From: Syntrophobacterales bacterium
GTDB lineage: Bacteria > Desulfobacterota > Desulfobaccia > Desulfobaccales > 0-14-0-80-60-11
DNA: 49,953 bases
NCBI GenBank assembly: GCA_023512475.1
Contig: JAILZL010000020.1
Span: 1 to 49,953 of the forward strand
Reading direction: 5' to 3'
Below, piece by piece: positions 27,582 to 36,026 of this stretch; the first letter of the stretch is position 1, and each line of letters opens with the position of its first letter. Under the pieces are notes generated by a model, which made no database searches, had not been told where the DNA came from, and saw only the letters and a program-made list of their open reading frames with translations. Both the position numbers and the translations under genes were made by a program.

Positions 27582-28448
27582 TCAGGGATGGGATGCCGGC
27601 GGTGCCTCCACCACGACCAGGGTGAAGCCATAGCCGGCCTCCGCCAGGTCAGGGGGCACGCCGAAAAACACCAGGGTGAAGGGGCGGCGCTCCGTGGGAC
27701 GCAGGATCGCCTCCCGGCCCGGGGGGGCCTGAAGCCGCTGGTCAATCTCCGCCGGCGCCAGCGTCAGGAGCTCCTTTTCGGACAAGGTGACCCCGGCATA
27801 TCCCAGGCGCTGGGCCACCTCCCGATGCCGGGCGTCCAGCAGCGCCGCCTTGAGCTTGACCGGCCCCCGGGCCTGCTCCCCCTGATTCACCACTTCCCCG
27901 GTGAGCACCAACAGCCGCCCGGCCTGGGGATGCACCAGCCGGCCGAAATTGGCCTCCCCCACCTCGATCCGGATCTCCCGCAGCTCCGCCGGAGACGGCG
28001 GCGGGGCGGGCATCTTCAGCTCGGTGACGGCAGATCCCGCGGCCTTCGGCGCCCCGGCCCCTCCCTGGATGAGGAGGGGTACCAGACGCCAGGCGGCAAG
28101 CCCGGCCCCGACCGCCACCAGGAGGAGGAACGCCGGGAGCCACCTGCGCCGGCGGCGGGCGGCCGGCGGCGCCGGCGGACCCGGCACCTCTTCCGGTTCC
28201 GGCACCGGTATCGGGGCTTCCGGAACCGAAGCGAAGGCCGCCTCCGGCTCCTCCGGCAGCTCGGGCTCCGGGGGCGGCGGCCCGGGAGGAGGCCCCGGGG
28301 CCGGTTCTTCCTCCGGAGGCCCCCCCGCCGGCCGCCGGATAACAAAGGTATGACCGCAGCGGGAGCAGCGCCCTTTGGCGCTCTCCCCCCGGATCAGGCT
28401 CTCATCCAGCTCAAAGCGGGTGCCGCACTCTGGACAGGTGACCACCAT
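27582..28448 (-). CDS. MJ0042-type zinc-finger and DUF3426 domain membrane protein
   Basis: A 288-residue protein from the ATG at 28448 (MVVTCPECGTRFELDESL). The N-terminal zinc finger has C5, C8, C28 and C31, the MJ0042 pattern common in delta-proteobacteria. A Pro/Glu-rich disordered linker follows, then one transmembrane helix (WLPAFLLLVAVGAGLAAWRLV), then a periplasmic beta-rich DUF3426 domain (VLTGEVVNQGEQARGPVKLKAALLD). The family has no defined function. Proteins of this plan are often suggested to be membrane-bound sensors or scaffolds; this is inference. The 28 codons upstream of the chosen start have no similarity to the family. Confidence 0.75.
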   Translation of the reverse strand: MVVTCPECGTRFELDESLIRGESAKGRCSRCGHTFVIRRPAGGPPEEEPAPGPPPGPPPPEPELPEEPEAAFASVPEAPIPVPEPEEVPGPPAPPAARRRRRWLPAFLLLVAVGAGLAAWRLVPLLIQGGAGAPKAAGSAVTELKMPAPPPSPAELREIRIEVGEANFGRLVHPQAGRLLVLTGEVVNQGEQARGPVKLKAALLDARHREVAQRLGYAGVTLSEKELLTLAPAEIDQRLQAPPGREAILRPTERRPFTLVFFGVPPDLAEAGYGFTLVVVEAPPASHP

Positions 28449-28742
28449 GGTGACGAAGCTCCGGTGCCGACGGGTCCCCCGTGAGCTGCCGTCCGGACTG
28501 TGACCGAGGCCCGGGATTGCTCTGGGGACCAAAGACCGGGGACGGTGGCCTCATCCGCCGCCCTCATGCCCTCTATCCCGGTTCCGGGGCGGGGAGGTGG
28601 AGGGCCGGTCGGGAAGCGCCGCCTTCCGGCCCGCCTCTCAACGGTCTCAGATTAATCCCTGGCCGGGGCAATGTCAAACATTTCGCTTGCCGCCCAGCCC
28701 CCGGTGGCTTTGCCCCGGCCTGGGTCCCGGGATGGTTTTCCG
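28449..28742. other. Spacer between divergent DUF3426 operon and the 28801 gene
   Basis: About 290 bases with no plausible coding frame. Apart from the promoter at its right-hand edge, no repeat or RNA structure was recognised. Confidence 0.4.
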
Positions 28743-28771
28743 TTTACAGGCCCGACGGAATCATTTATAAA
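28743..28771 (+). promoter_or_regulatory. Sigma70-type promoter for the 28801 gene cluster
   Basis: TTTACA (28743-28748), a 17-base spacer, and TATAAA (28766-28771), each one base off consensus. It lies 30 bases before the ATG at 28801, which also has an AAGGAG ribosome site. Confidence 0.7.
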
Positions 28772-28800
28772 TGAAGGGATAGCAAGGCAAGGAGAGGGTC

Positions 28801-29199
28801 ATGGCTGCCAGCAGCTCCGGGGCGCCCCGGGGCATCCCGGATTGTTTAAAGAAACGGCATCTTTTGCACGACAAGGAGATCAGCCCGGAACTCTGCCGCC
28901 AGCTGGGGGAGAAGTTCCTGGCCCTGGGGTGGTGGGAGGATGCCCTGGAGTTTTTCCAGAAAGGCGGGGTGACGGAGGGGTTGGCCCGCCTCCGGGAGCT
29001 GGCCATCTCCACCGGCGACGCCCATCTTCTGACCCGCCTGGGGGAAGGGGATCCCCAGGTGTGGCGCCAGCTGGCGGATACCGCCTTGGCCCAGGGCAAA
29101 CTTCATTTCGCTTACCGGGCCCTTAAAGCCGCCGGGGACGAGGAGGCCGCCGCGGCCGTGGCCGCCCGGCTGGCAGGGCCAAGGGAGGCCCAGGAGTGA
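28801..29199 (+). CDS. Small helical (TPR-like) conserved hypothetical protein
   Basis: A 132-residue soluble protein, almost wholly helical. It contains repeated helix pairs of TPR/HEAT-like character (LCRQLGEKFLALGWWEDALEFF, WRQLADTALAQGKLHFAYRALKAAGD). I cannot assign a family. It has its own promoter (28743-28771) and ribosome-binding site, and precedes a DnaJ-like gene by 78 bases. A role as adaptor for that co-chaperone is possible but unproven. Confidence 0.65.
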   Translation: MAASSSGAPRGIPDCLKKRHLLHDKEISPELCRQLGEKFLALGWWEDALEFFQKGGVTEGLARLRELAISTGDAHLLTRLGEGDPQVWRQLADTALAQGKLHFAYRALKAAGDEEAAAAVAARLAGPREAQE

Positions 29200-29295
29200 G
29201 ACGTGACCGCCCGGGACTGCTGCGTGCCGCAGGAGTGGGAAACGGTAGTCCTGCCGGGTGGGTTCGGGAGTGAGTCATGACCGCCCGGGACTGCT
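29191..29295 (+). repeat. Imperfect direct repeat spanning a gene end and the dnaJ-like start
   Basis: A 31-base unit at 29191-29221 recurs at 29265-29295 with only three mismatches. The unit includes GAGTGAG, a start-like TGACC and CCGCCCGGGACTGCT. Copy 1 sits at the stop of the helical protein gene, copy 2 at the start codon of the DnaJ-like gene. Copy 1 even has a GTG in place of the ATG. Confidence 0.75.
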
Positions 29296-30311
29296 ACCGC
29301 ATCCTCAAGGTCTCCCCCCGCTCCAGTTGGGAGGAGATCAAGAGCAGCTTCCGGGCCCGGGTATGGGAGTGCCATCCGGATCGCCATCCCGGCGATCCTA
29401 AGGCTGCGGCCCGCTTCCGCCGCCTGATGGAGGCCTATGACTATCTGCGGCGCCGCCGGCATCCCCGGCGTCCGGAGGCCGGCGCTGCCTACCGCGCCAC
29501 CTCCCGCATGGCCGACGAGGCGCTGGAGGAGTTTTTCGGCATCTCCGCCCGCTCCCCCGTCAGCCGCTCTGCCGGCCCCGATTTCCGCTACGATCTGCGC
29601 ATCCCCTTCCTGGCCGCCCTGAAAGGCGTGGAAAAGACCATCGAAATCCCCCGGATCCACCCGTGCGGCGCCTGTGACCGCAGCGGCCGCCAGCCCGGCC
29701 CCCGGGAGCTCTGCCCGGATTGTCTGGGCAAAGGCCGCCGGCCTTTGGGTCCGGGGCTGCTGAGCAAGACCGGCCCCACCTGCCGCCGCTGCCAGGGTCT
29801 GGGGGTGGTGCCGCCCCCGGACTGCCCGGTGTGCCAGGGGCTGGGGTACCTGGTGCGCCACCACCTGGTCCGGGTCACCGTCCCCCCGGGCACGGAGGAC
29901 GGCACCCGCCTGCGTTTTGAAGGCCAGGGCGGGGACGGCGTCTTCGACGGCCCCCCCGGCAACCTGGAGGTGGTCATTTCGGTGGAGCCCCATGAATTCT
30001 TTGCCCGCCGGGGCGCCGACCTCTATTGCCGCCTGCCGGTCTCCTTTGCCCAGGCCGCCCTGGGAGGGGCGGTGATGGTCCCCACCCTGGACGGGGAGCG
30101 GCCCCTGCATCTGCCCCGGGGGACGCAGTCGGGACACATCTTCCGCTTCGTGGGGGCCGGCCTGCCCCGGGGACCCCACCGGCCGCCGGGGGATCAGATC
30201 ATCGAGGTGGTGGTCACCACCCCGGAAAACCTCTCCCCGGCGCAGCGGCGCCTGCTGGAGGAATTTGTCCGACTGGAGGGCCAGAGCCATAGCCCGGCCG
30301 CCCATGAATGA
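29277..30311 (+). CDS. DnaJ-like co-chaperone (J domain and four-motif zinc finger)
   Basis: A 344-residue type I J-protein. The J domain is at the N-terminus with the HPD tripeptide at residues 33-35 (CHPDRHPGD). The G/F-rich linker is short. The zinc-finger region has four CxxC motifs: C130/C133, C146/C149, C169/C172 and C183/C186. A C-terminal substrate-binding beta domain follows (GTEDGTRLRFEGQGGDG). It would stimulate Hsp70 ATPase and deliver clients. Divergence from canonical DnaJ and the absence of dnaK next to it suggest an extra, specialised paralogue. The stop overlaps the moaC start by 8 bases. Confidence 0.88.
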   Translation: MTARDCYRILKVSPRSSWEEIKSSFRARVWECHPDRHPGDPKAAARFRRLMEAYDYLRRRRHPRRPEAGAAYRATSRMADEALEEFFGISARSPVSRSAGPDFRYDLRIPFLAALKGVEKTIEIPRIHPCGACDRSGRQPGPRELCPDCLGKGRRPLGPGLLSKTGPTCRRCQGLGVVPPPDCPVCQGLGYLVRHHLVRVTVPPGTEDGTRLRFEGQGGDGVFDGPPGNLEVVISVEPHEFFARRGADLYCRLPVSFAQAALGGAVMVPTLDGERPLHLPRGTQSGHIFRFVGAGLPRGPHRPPGDQIIEVVVTTPENLSPAQRRLLEEFVRLEGQSHSPAAHE

Positions 30312-30801
30312 TTTCAGCCACCTGGACGAGCAGGGCCGCCTGCGCCTGGTGGAGGTGGGGGACAAGCCCGTCACCCGCCGGGAGGCGACGGCCACCTGCC
30401 GCCTCCGGGTGGGGCCCCGCATCTTCCCCCTGCTCCTTTCCGGGCAGCTCCCCAAAGGCGATGTCTGGGCGGCGGCCCGGCTGGCGGGGATTATGGCCGC
30501 CAAAAACACGGCCCAGCTCATTCCCTTGTGCCACCCCCTGCCGCTCACCGGCGTGGAGATCACCTTCACCCCGGAGCCGGAGGCCGAGGCCGTGGCCATC
30601 ACCGCCCGGGTGCGCACCGAAGCCCGCACCGGAGTGGAGATGGAGGCCCTCACCGCCTGCGCCGTGGCCGCCCTCACCCTGTATGACATGTGCAAGGCGG
30701 TGGACAAGGGCATGCTCATTGAGAATCTCCGCCTGCTGGAGAAAAGCGGCGGCAGAAGCGGCACATATCAGGCAGACAGGGAGTTCCGGCACGCCCCATG
30801 A
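30304..30801 (+). CDS. moaC: Cyclic pyranopterin monophosphate synthase MoaC
   Basis: A 165-residue enzyme of molybdenum cofactor biosynthesis that forms cyclic pyranopterin monophosphate from the MoaA product. Family motifs are complete: AAKNTAQLIPLCHPLPL, TGVEMEALTA, YDMCKAVDKGM and LLEKSGG. The catalytic Asp128 and Lys131 fall at the same numbers as in E. coli MoaC. The start is the ATG at 30304; the frame extends 13 codons upstream inside dnaJ without similarity. It overlaps dnaJ by 8 bases and the DksA-like gene by 4 (ATGA), so all three are one transcript. Confidence 0.97.
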   Translation: MNDFSHLDEQGRLRLVEVGDKPVTRREATATCRLRVGPRIFPLLLSGQLPKGDVWAAARLAGIMAAKNTAQLIPLCHPLPLTGVEITFTPEPEAEAVAITARVRTEARTGVEMEALTACAVAALTLYDMCKAVDKGMLIENLRLLEKSGGRSGTYQADREFRHAP

Positions 30802-31163
30802 ACAGCAAGGAACTGGAACAATTCCGATCCCTGCTCTATGAGCAGCTGGAGGACCTCCTGGGTAAGGCCGACACCACCCGCAGCGGCATGACGGGAGACG
30901 GCGCCGCGCCCCTCCCCGATCCCACCGACCGGGCCGCTCTGGAAACGGACCGCAACTTCACCCTGCGCATCCGGGACCGGGAACGCAAGCTCATCCTCAA
31001 GATCCGGGAGGCCCTGGAGCGCATCGACGAAGGCACCTACGGCATCTGTGAGATCTGCGGCGGCGAGATCTCCCTGAAGCGCCTCCGGGCCCGCCCGGTC
31101 ACCACCATGTGCATCCAGTGCAAATCCCGCATGGAGGCCCTGGAGCGGTCCCGACGGCAATGA
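30798..31163 (+). CDS. DksA/TraR family zinc-finger transcription regulator
   Basis: A 121-residue protein: N-terminal coiled-coil hairpin (LEQFRSLLYEQLEDLLG ... ERKLILKIREALERIDEGTYG) and a C4 zinc finger, CEICGGEISLKRL ... CIQCK. This is the DksA/TraR fold, which inserts into the RNA polymerase secondary channel and alters promoter response, often with ppGpp. The length is shorter than E. coli DksA (151) but usual for delta-proteobacterial members. It is coupled to moaC by an ATGA overlap and followed by rlmN after 47 bases. Confidence 0.9.
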   Translation: MNSKELEQFRSLLYEQLEDLLGKADTTRSGMTGDGAAPLPDPTDRAALETDRNFTLRIRDRERKLILKIREALERIDEGTYGICEICGGEISLKRLRARPVTTMCIQCKSRMEALERSRRQ

Positions 31164-31210
31164 CCCGGTCCAGCCACCCTTCTCCCCCCGCCTAAGCGGC
31201 ACCGGGCGGA

Positions 31211-32272
31211 ATGACACCCCCGGCCGCCCATCTTCCCGCGGCGATGCCTGCCCCCGTGGACCCCACCGACTACACCCTGCCGGAGCTGGAGGAGCTGCTG
31301 GCCGCCTGGGGCCACCCCCGCTTTAGGGCCCGCCAGCTCCTCAAATGGGTTTACAAAGGGGCTACCGACACCGCGGTCATGACGGACCTGGCCAAGGACC
31401 TGAGGGAGGAGTTCGCCCGCCGGTTCACCCTCACCGGCCCCGCCCTGGAGCTGATCCAGGAAGCCCGGGACGGCACCCGCAAATTCCGCTGGCGCCTCAC
31501 GGACGGCGAGGCCATCGAGTCGGTCCTCATTCCTGAAGGAGACCACCTGACCCTGTGCCTCTCCAGCCAGGCGGGCTGCGCCCAGGGCTGCCGCTTCTGC
31601 CTCACCGCCCTGGGGGGGTTCCGCCGTAACCTCACGTCCGGGGAGATCGTCCGCCAGGTGCTGGCGGTGCGCACCGGGCTGGCCGGGGACCTGCCCCTCA
31701 CCAACCTGGTGTTCATGGGCATGGGGGAGCCCCTGGCCAACTTTGCCGCGGTGGTGAAGGCCATCCGCATCCTCCAGGCCCCCTGGGGGCTCACCTTCTC
31801 CCGCCGCCGGGTGACGGTGTCCACCGTGGGGCTGGCCCCCCTCATCCCCCGTCTGGGGGAGGAGGTGCCGGTGAACCTCACCGTGTCCGTCAACGCGGTG
31901 GACGACGCCACCCGCAGCGCCCTGATGCCGGTGAACGACCGCTATCCCTTGCGGGAGGTGCTGGCGGCCTGCCGGAAATTCCCCTTACCCCCCCACCGGC
32001 GCATCACCTTCGCCTATGTCTTGCTCAAGGGCGTCAACGACTCCCCCGCCGAGGCCCGGGAGCTGGTGCGCCTGCTCAAGGGCTTTCGGGCCAAGGTCAA
32101 TCTCATCCCCTTCAACCCCCACCCCCGGCTGCCCTTCGAGGCCCCTCCGCCGGAGCGGGTGGCGGCCTTCCAGGAGATCATCCACCGGGCGCATCTGCCG
32201 GTCTTCATCCGGGAAAGCCGGGGGGCGGACATCGCCGCGGCCTGCGGCCAGCTGGCGGTGGAGCCGGACTGA
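31211..32272 (+). CDS. rlmN: Dual-specificity RNA methyltransferase RlmN (23S A2503 / tRNA A37)
   Basis: A 353-residue radical-SAM enzyme. The 4Fe-4S ligands are Cys123, Cys127 and Cys130 in CAQGCRFC, within SSQAGCAQGCRFCLTALGG. The C-terminal Cys345 in ADIAAACGQL is the one that forms the methylated intermediate. The N-terminal accessory domain (FRARQLLKWVYKG) is typical. It methylates C2 of A2503 in 23S rRNA and A37 in some tRNAs. The first ATG is at 31211; an ATG at 31244 is an alternative, since the first residues are low complexity. Confidence 0.95.
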   Translation: MTPPAAHLPAAMPAPVDPTDYTLPELEELLAAWGHPRFRARQLLKWVYKGATDTAVMTDLAKDLREEFARRFTLTGPALELIQEARDGTRKFRWRLTDGEAIESVLIPEGDHLTLCLSSQAGCAQGCRFCLTALGGFRRNLTSGEIVRQVLAVRTGLAGDLPLTNLVFMGMGEPLANFAAVVKAIRILQAPWGLTFSRRRVTVSTVGLAPLIPRLGEEVPVNLTVSVNAVDDATRSALMPVNDRYPLREVLAACRKFPLPPHRRITFAYVLLKGVNDSPAEARELVRLLKGFRAKVNLIPFNPHPRLPFEAPPPERVAAFQEIIHRAHLPVFIRESRGADIAAACGQLAVEPD

Positions 32273-32442
32273 CAACCGGGGTTTGGTGCGGGGGAATGTT
32301 CCGGTCCTTCCGGCCGGCCCTTTCCCCTTGGCTTTCCCGGCCGAAGCAGGTATGAAGAGAAAAGCGGGCCTCAGACCCGCCCGGCCGGGGGTGCACTCTC
32401 ACCCCGGGCCGCCTCGGACCCGGACCCATAAGGAGCCTACCG

Positions 32443-33099
32443 ATGCCGGTCAAGGATTGGATGAGCAGGAAACTCATCGTCGTGGATGCCGAGGCCTCCA
32501 TCATGCAGGCCTCCAAGCTCATGAAGCAGCATGGGATTCAACACCTGCCGGTGCTTAAGGACGGTCGCCTGGCAGGCATCATCTCCGACCGGGACCTGAA
32601 GGAGGCCTCCCCCTCCAAGGCCACGGCCCTGGACATCCATGAGCTCTACTACCTGTTGGACACCATTCCGGTGAAGACGGTGATGCCCCGGCAGCTGTAC
32701 ACCATCAGTCCCCAGGCCACCCTGGAGAAGGCCGCGGCGGTGATGCTCAAGCACAACATCTCCGCCCTGCCGGTGGTGGACGCCCAGGGCCACCTAGAGG
32801 GCATCATCACCAAGGGGGACATCTTCCGGGCCTTTGTGGCCATCAGTGGCATCAACCAGGCGGAGCTGGCCATGGGCTTCGCCCTGGAGGACCGCCCCGG
32901 CTCCATCAAGGAGGTCACCGACGTCATCCGGGCCCACGGTGGCCGCATCGCCAGCATCCTCACCGGCTACGAGAACGCCCCGGAAGGCTGGCGCTTCGTC
33001 TTCATCCGGGCCCGGGAGATTGACGACGAGGCCGCGTTGGAGGCCGAACTGCGGGAACGCTTCAAGGTCATCTATTTCCTGCACGATAAGGTGGACTGA
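32443..33099 (+). CDS. Two-CBS and ACT domain protein
   Basis: A 218-residue soluble protein with two CBS motifs in tandem (MPVKDWMSRKLIVVD..., then VKTVMPRQLYTISP...), each ending in GIISDRDL or GIITKGDI. An ACT domain covers about residues 140-218 (LEDRPGSIKEVTDVIRAHGGRI). CBS pairs bind adenosyl ligands and ACT domains often bind amino acids, so this is probably a metabolite-sensing regulator, similar to AcuB-type proteins. The gene has its own spacer on both sides and immediately precedes the malic enzyme. A regulatory link to carbon metabolism is possible but not shown. Confidence 0.85.
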   Translation: MPVKDWMSRKLIVVDAEASIMQASKLMKQHGIQHLPVLKDGRLAGIISDRDLKEASPSKATALDIHELYYLLDTIPVKTVMPRQLYTISPQATLEKAAAVMLKHNISALPVVDAQGHLEGIITKGDIFRAFVAISGINQAELAMGFALEDRPGSIKEVTDVIRAHGGRIASILTGYENAPEGWRFVFIRAREIDDEAALEAELRERFKVIYFLHDKVD

Positions 33100-33251
33100 C
33101 CCGGCTGAGCAAGCTTTGCGGGAGGGCATCCGGGACCGGCGGATCCCACCTCCCCCAGCCCTGGTTAAGAGGGGGAGCGGAGTGGGCGGAGAGGGCGGGA
33201 CGCCGGCGCTCCCCGGCTCCCTTCAAAAATAAGGTGGGACTTGCAAGGCTC

Positions 33252-35774
33252 ATGACCACAGAATCCGATGCCCTGGCCTACCGGCGGCGCTACCGCGGTC
33301 TCATCGGGGTGAAAAGCAAGATGCCCATCCGGGACCGCTCGGTCTTGAGCCGCATCTACACCCCCGGGGTGGGCGCGGTGTGCCGGGAGATCGACCGAGA
33401 CCCCCTGGCCTCCTACCAGCTCACCTGCCGGGGCAACTCCATCGCCCTTATCTCGGATGGGAGCGCCACCTATGAATTCGGGAACGTCGGCGCCCTGGCG
33501 GTGCTTCCCAAGCTGGAGGCCAAAAGCGTCCTTTTCAAGACCTTCGCCAACGTGGACGCCGTGCCCATCGCCTTGAACACCCAGGACCCGTATGAGATCA
33601 TCGAGGTCCTCCGCTGCCTGGCCCCCACCTTCGGGGGCTTATGCCTGGAGAGCATCGCCGCGCCCAAATGCTTCACGGTGGAAAACCGCATCCGCCGGGC
33701 GGTGCGGGTGGCGGTGCTGCATCATGAGTTCCACGCCGCCGGCATCATCGTGTTGGCGGCCCTGTGGAACGCCCTCAAAGTGGTGGGGAAAAAGCCCGGG
33801 GAAGTCCGCATCGTCATCGCCGGCGCCGGCGCCTCCGGCATCGGCGTGGCCCAGGGGCTTTTGGTCTCCGGGGTGGACAACATCGTGCTGTGCGACCGCT
33901 TTGGTGCCATCCACACCTACCGCACTGAGGGGATGAATTTCGCCAAAAGCGAGATCTCCCGGCTGGTGCGGCCCCGGCACCTGAAAGGGACCCTGGCCGA
34001 AGTCATCAGGGGCGCGGACGTCTTCATCGGGTTGTCCACCAAAAACATCCTCACCCGGGAGATGGTGGCCTCCATGGCCCCGGATCCCATCGTCTTCGCC
34101 CTGGCGTTGCCCGAGCCGGAGATCAGCGAGGCGGAGGCCAAGGCCGGGGGCGCGGCGGTGGTGGCCACCGGCCTGGCGGAAAGCGACAATCAGATCCGCT
34201 CCTCCCTGGTCACTCCCGGCATTTTTCGGGGCTGCCTGGACGTGGGCGCCGAGCGCTTCAACATCGACATGTACCTGGCCGCGGCCCGGGCCCTGGCGGA
34301 CATGATCCCGCCGGAGAAGCTCTCCCCCACCCACATCATCCCCCGCCAGATGGACTGGCACATCTCCCCGGTGGTGAGCGAGGCGGTGGCCCGGGCGGCC
34401 CAGAAATCCGGGGTGGCCAAGATCGGCCCCGAGATCATGCCCCCGGAGCAGGTGTACGAGCGCACCGAGCGCTACATCTATGAAGGCGAACTGGCCTGGC
34501 TCCCCCAGGAGGGTCAGGATTACGGCAAGCTCTCCATCGAGGAGGAGGCCTTGGAGGTGCACCGCCGTTACCAGGGGGTCATCGGGGTCTACGCCAAGGT
34601 GCCCATCAAGGATGAGGTCATCTACAGCCGTCTGTACGCCCCGCCGGCGGTGGCCGAAGTCATCCAGAAAATCCTGGCCGACCCCATGGCGGCCTACGAC
34701 TATACCGCCAAGAGCAACCTGGTGGCCATCGTCACCGACGGCAGCGCGGTTTTGGGCCTGGGCAATCTGGGCCCCCGGGCGGCCCTGCCGGTGATGGAGG
34801 GCAAGGCGGTGCTCTTCAAGACCTTCGGCGGGGTGGAGGCCTTCCCCATCTGTGTCGGCACCCAGGAGCCGGATCTCCTGGTGCGGCTGGTGGAGGTCAT
34901 CGCCCCGGCCTTCGGCGGCATCAATCTGGAGGACATCTCCAGCCCCCGCTGCTTCGACATCGAGCGCCGGCTGCGGGAGAGCCTGGACATCCCGGTATTC
35001 CACGACGACCAGCATGGCACCGCCATCGTCACCCTGGCGGGCCTGTTCAACGCCCTGAAGCTGGTGGACCGGAAGCTGGAGGAGGTGAAGATCGTCTTCA
35101 ACGGCGCCGGGGCCAGTGCCATCGCCACCGCCCGCCTCCTTCTGAAAGCCGGGGCCCAAAATATCATCGTCTGCGATACCAAGGGCGCCATTTACCGGGG
35201 CCGCACGGTGGGCATGAACGCCATCAAGGAGGAGCTGGCCGCCCTCACCAACCCGGAGCGGCTTAAGGGCTCCCTGGCCGAGGTCATCCAGGGCGCCGAG
35301 GTCTTCATCGGCCTGTCCGGCCCCAAGGCCCTCACCCAGGAGATGGTGCGGGCCATGGCGCCGCACCCCATCGTCTTTGCCATGGCCAACCCGGAGCCGG
35401 AGATCTTCCCCGAGGAGGCCAAGGCCGCGGGCGCCGCGGTGGTGGCCACCGGGCGCTCCGATTTCCCCAACCAGGTGAACAACTGCCTGGCCTTCCCGGG
35501 CATCTTCCGGGGCGCCCTGGACGTAAGGGCCCGCGTTATCAACGATGAGATGAACATGGCCGCGGCCCACGCCATCGCCGCCCTGGTGGGGCCCGAGCTG
35601 GAGCCGGGTTACATCCTCCCCGGTGCCATGGACTTCCGGGTGCCTCCGGCGGTGGCCGAAGCCACGGCCCGGGCCGCCATAGAGACCGGGGTGGCCCGCC
35701 TCACCCTGGACCCCGCCCGGGTGGCCCGCCACACCCGGGAGTACATCTACGACGACCGCCTGTCTTTGTTGTAA
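33252..35774 (+). CDS. Tandem (double) malic enzyme, first half with altered metal site
   Basis: About 840 residues made of two malic-enzyme units in one chain (roughly 1-421 and 422-840). The C-terminal unit looks active: catalytic Tyr462 in SRLYAPP, Lys523 in VLFKTFGG, metal ligands in INLEDIS and FHDDQHGTA (584-590), nucleotide site FNGAGASAI, and ANPEPEI. It would convert malate to pyruvate, CO2 and NAD(P)H. The N-terminal unit keeps Tyr36, Lys96 and GAGASGI. Its metal segment, however, is LHHEFHAAG instead of FHDDQHGTA, LESIA replaces LEDIS, and LPEPE replaces NPEPE. It is therefore probably regulatory or structural. The start could also be the GTG at 33234; the ATG at 33252 has closer AAGG. 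Confidence 0.88.
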   Translation: MTTESDALAYRRRYRGLIGVKSKMPIRDRSVLSRIYTPGVGAVCREIDRDPLASYQLTCRGNSIALISDGSATYEFGNVGALAVLPKLEAKSVLFKTFANVDAVPIALNTQDPYEIIEVLRCLAPTFGGLCLESIAAPKCFTVENRIRRAVRVAVLHHEFHAAGIIVLAALWNALKVVGKKPGEVRIVIAGAGASGIGVAQGLLVSGVDNIVLCDRFGAIHTYRTEGMNFAKSEISRLVRPRHLKGTLAEVIRGADVFIGLSTKNILTREMVASMAPDPIVFALALPEPEISEAEAKAGGAAVVATGLAESDNQIRSSLVTPGIFRGCLDVGAERFNIDMYLAAARALADMIPPEKLSPTHIIPRQMDWHISPVVSEAVARAAQKSGVAKIGPEIMPPEQVYERTERYIYEGELAWLPQEGQDYGKLSIEEEALEVHRRYQGVIGVYAKVPIKDEVIYSRLYAPPAVAEVIQKILADPMAAYDYTAKSNLVAIVTDGSAVLGLGNLGPRAALPVMEGKAVLFKTFGGVEAFPICVGTQEPDLLVRLVEVIAPAFGGINLEDISSPRCFDIERRLRESLDIPVFHDDQHGTAIVTLAGLFNALKLVDRKLEEVKIVFNGAGASAIATARLLLKAGAQNIIVCDTKGAIYRGRTVGMNAIKEELAALTNPERLKGSLAEVIQGAEVFIGLSGPKALTQEMVRAMAPHPIVFAMANPEPEIFPEEAKAAGAAVVATGRSDFPNQVNNCLAFPGIFRGALDVRARVINDEMNMAAAHAIAALVGPELEPGYILPGAMDFRVPPAVAEATARAAIETGVARLTLDPARVARHTREYIYDDRLSLL

Positions 35775-35780
35775 GGGCCG

Positions 35781-35815
35781 GCAGCGGGGCCAGGGTCATA
35801 AATCCCTGCCCCCCT
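35781..35815 (+). repeat. Dispersed stem-loop repeat, copy C (short)
   Basis: GGGGCCAGGGTCATAAATCC followed by CTGCCCCCCTCCC; CAGGG (35791-35795) pairs with CCCTG (35804-35808). The same pattern occurs near 39133 and 42366. Here it lies just after the malic enzyme stop and may act as its 3' hairpin. The rest of the 250-base spacer to 36026 holds no gene. Confidence 0.5.
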
Positions 35816-36026
35816 CCCGAATCTTATCCCACCCGTTTATTTTGCATAAATCCGGCTGCCTGGCGCAGGGCCGGGGGCCACCCAGGCGGCCACGTTCGCC
35901 AACCCTGCCCCGGAGCAGGGCCAGGTGGCCCTCCCTTGGCCTGACCAGGAAATCTCTCGGTATCGGGGCGGGGTGAGAGAGGGGGAGGCAGGGGCAGCGG
36001 TCCGGGACTTCGGGGCCCTTCCCGGC

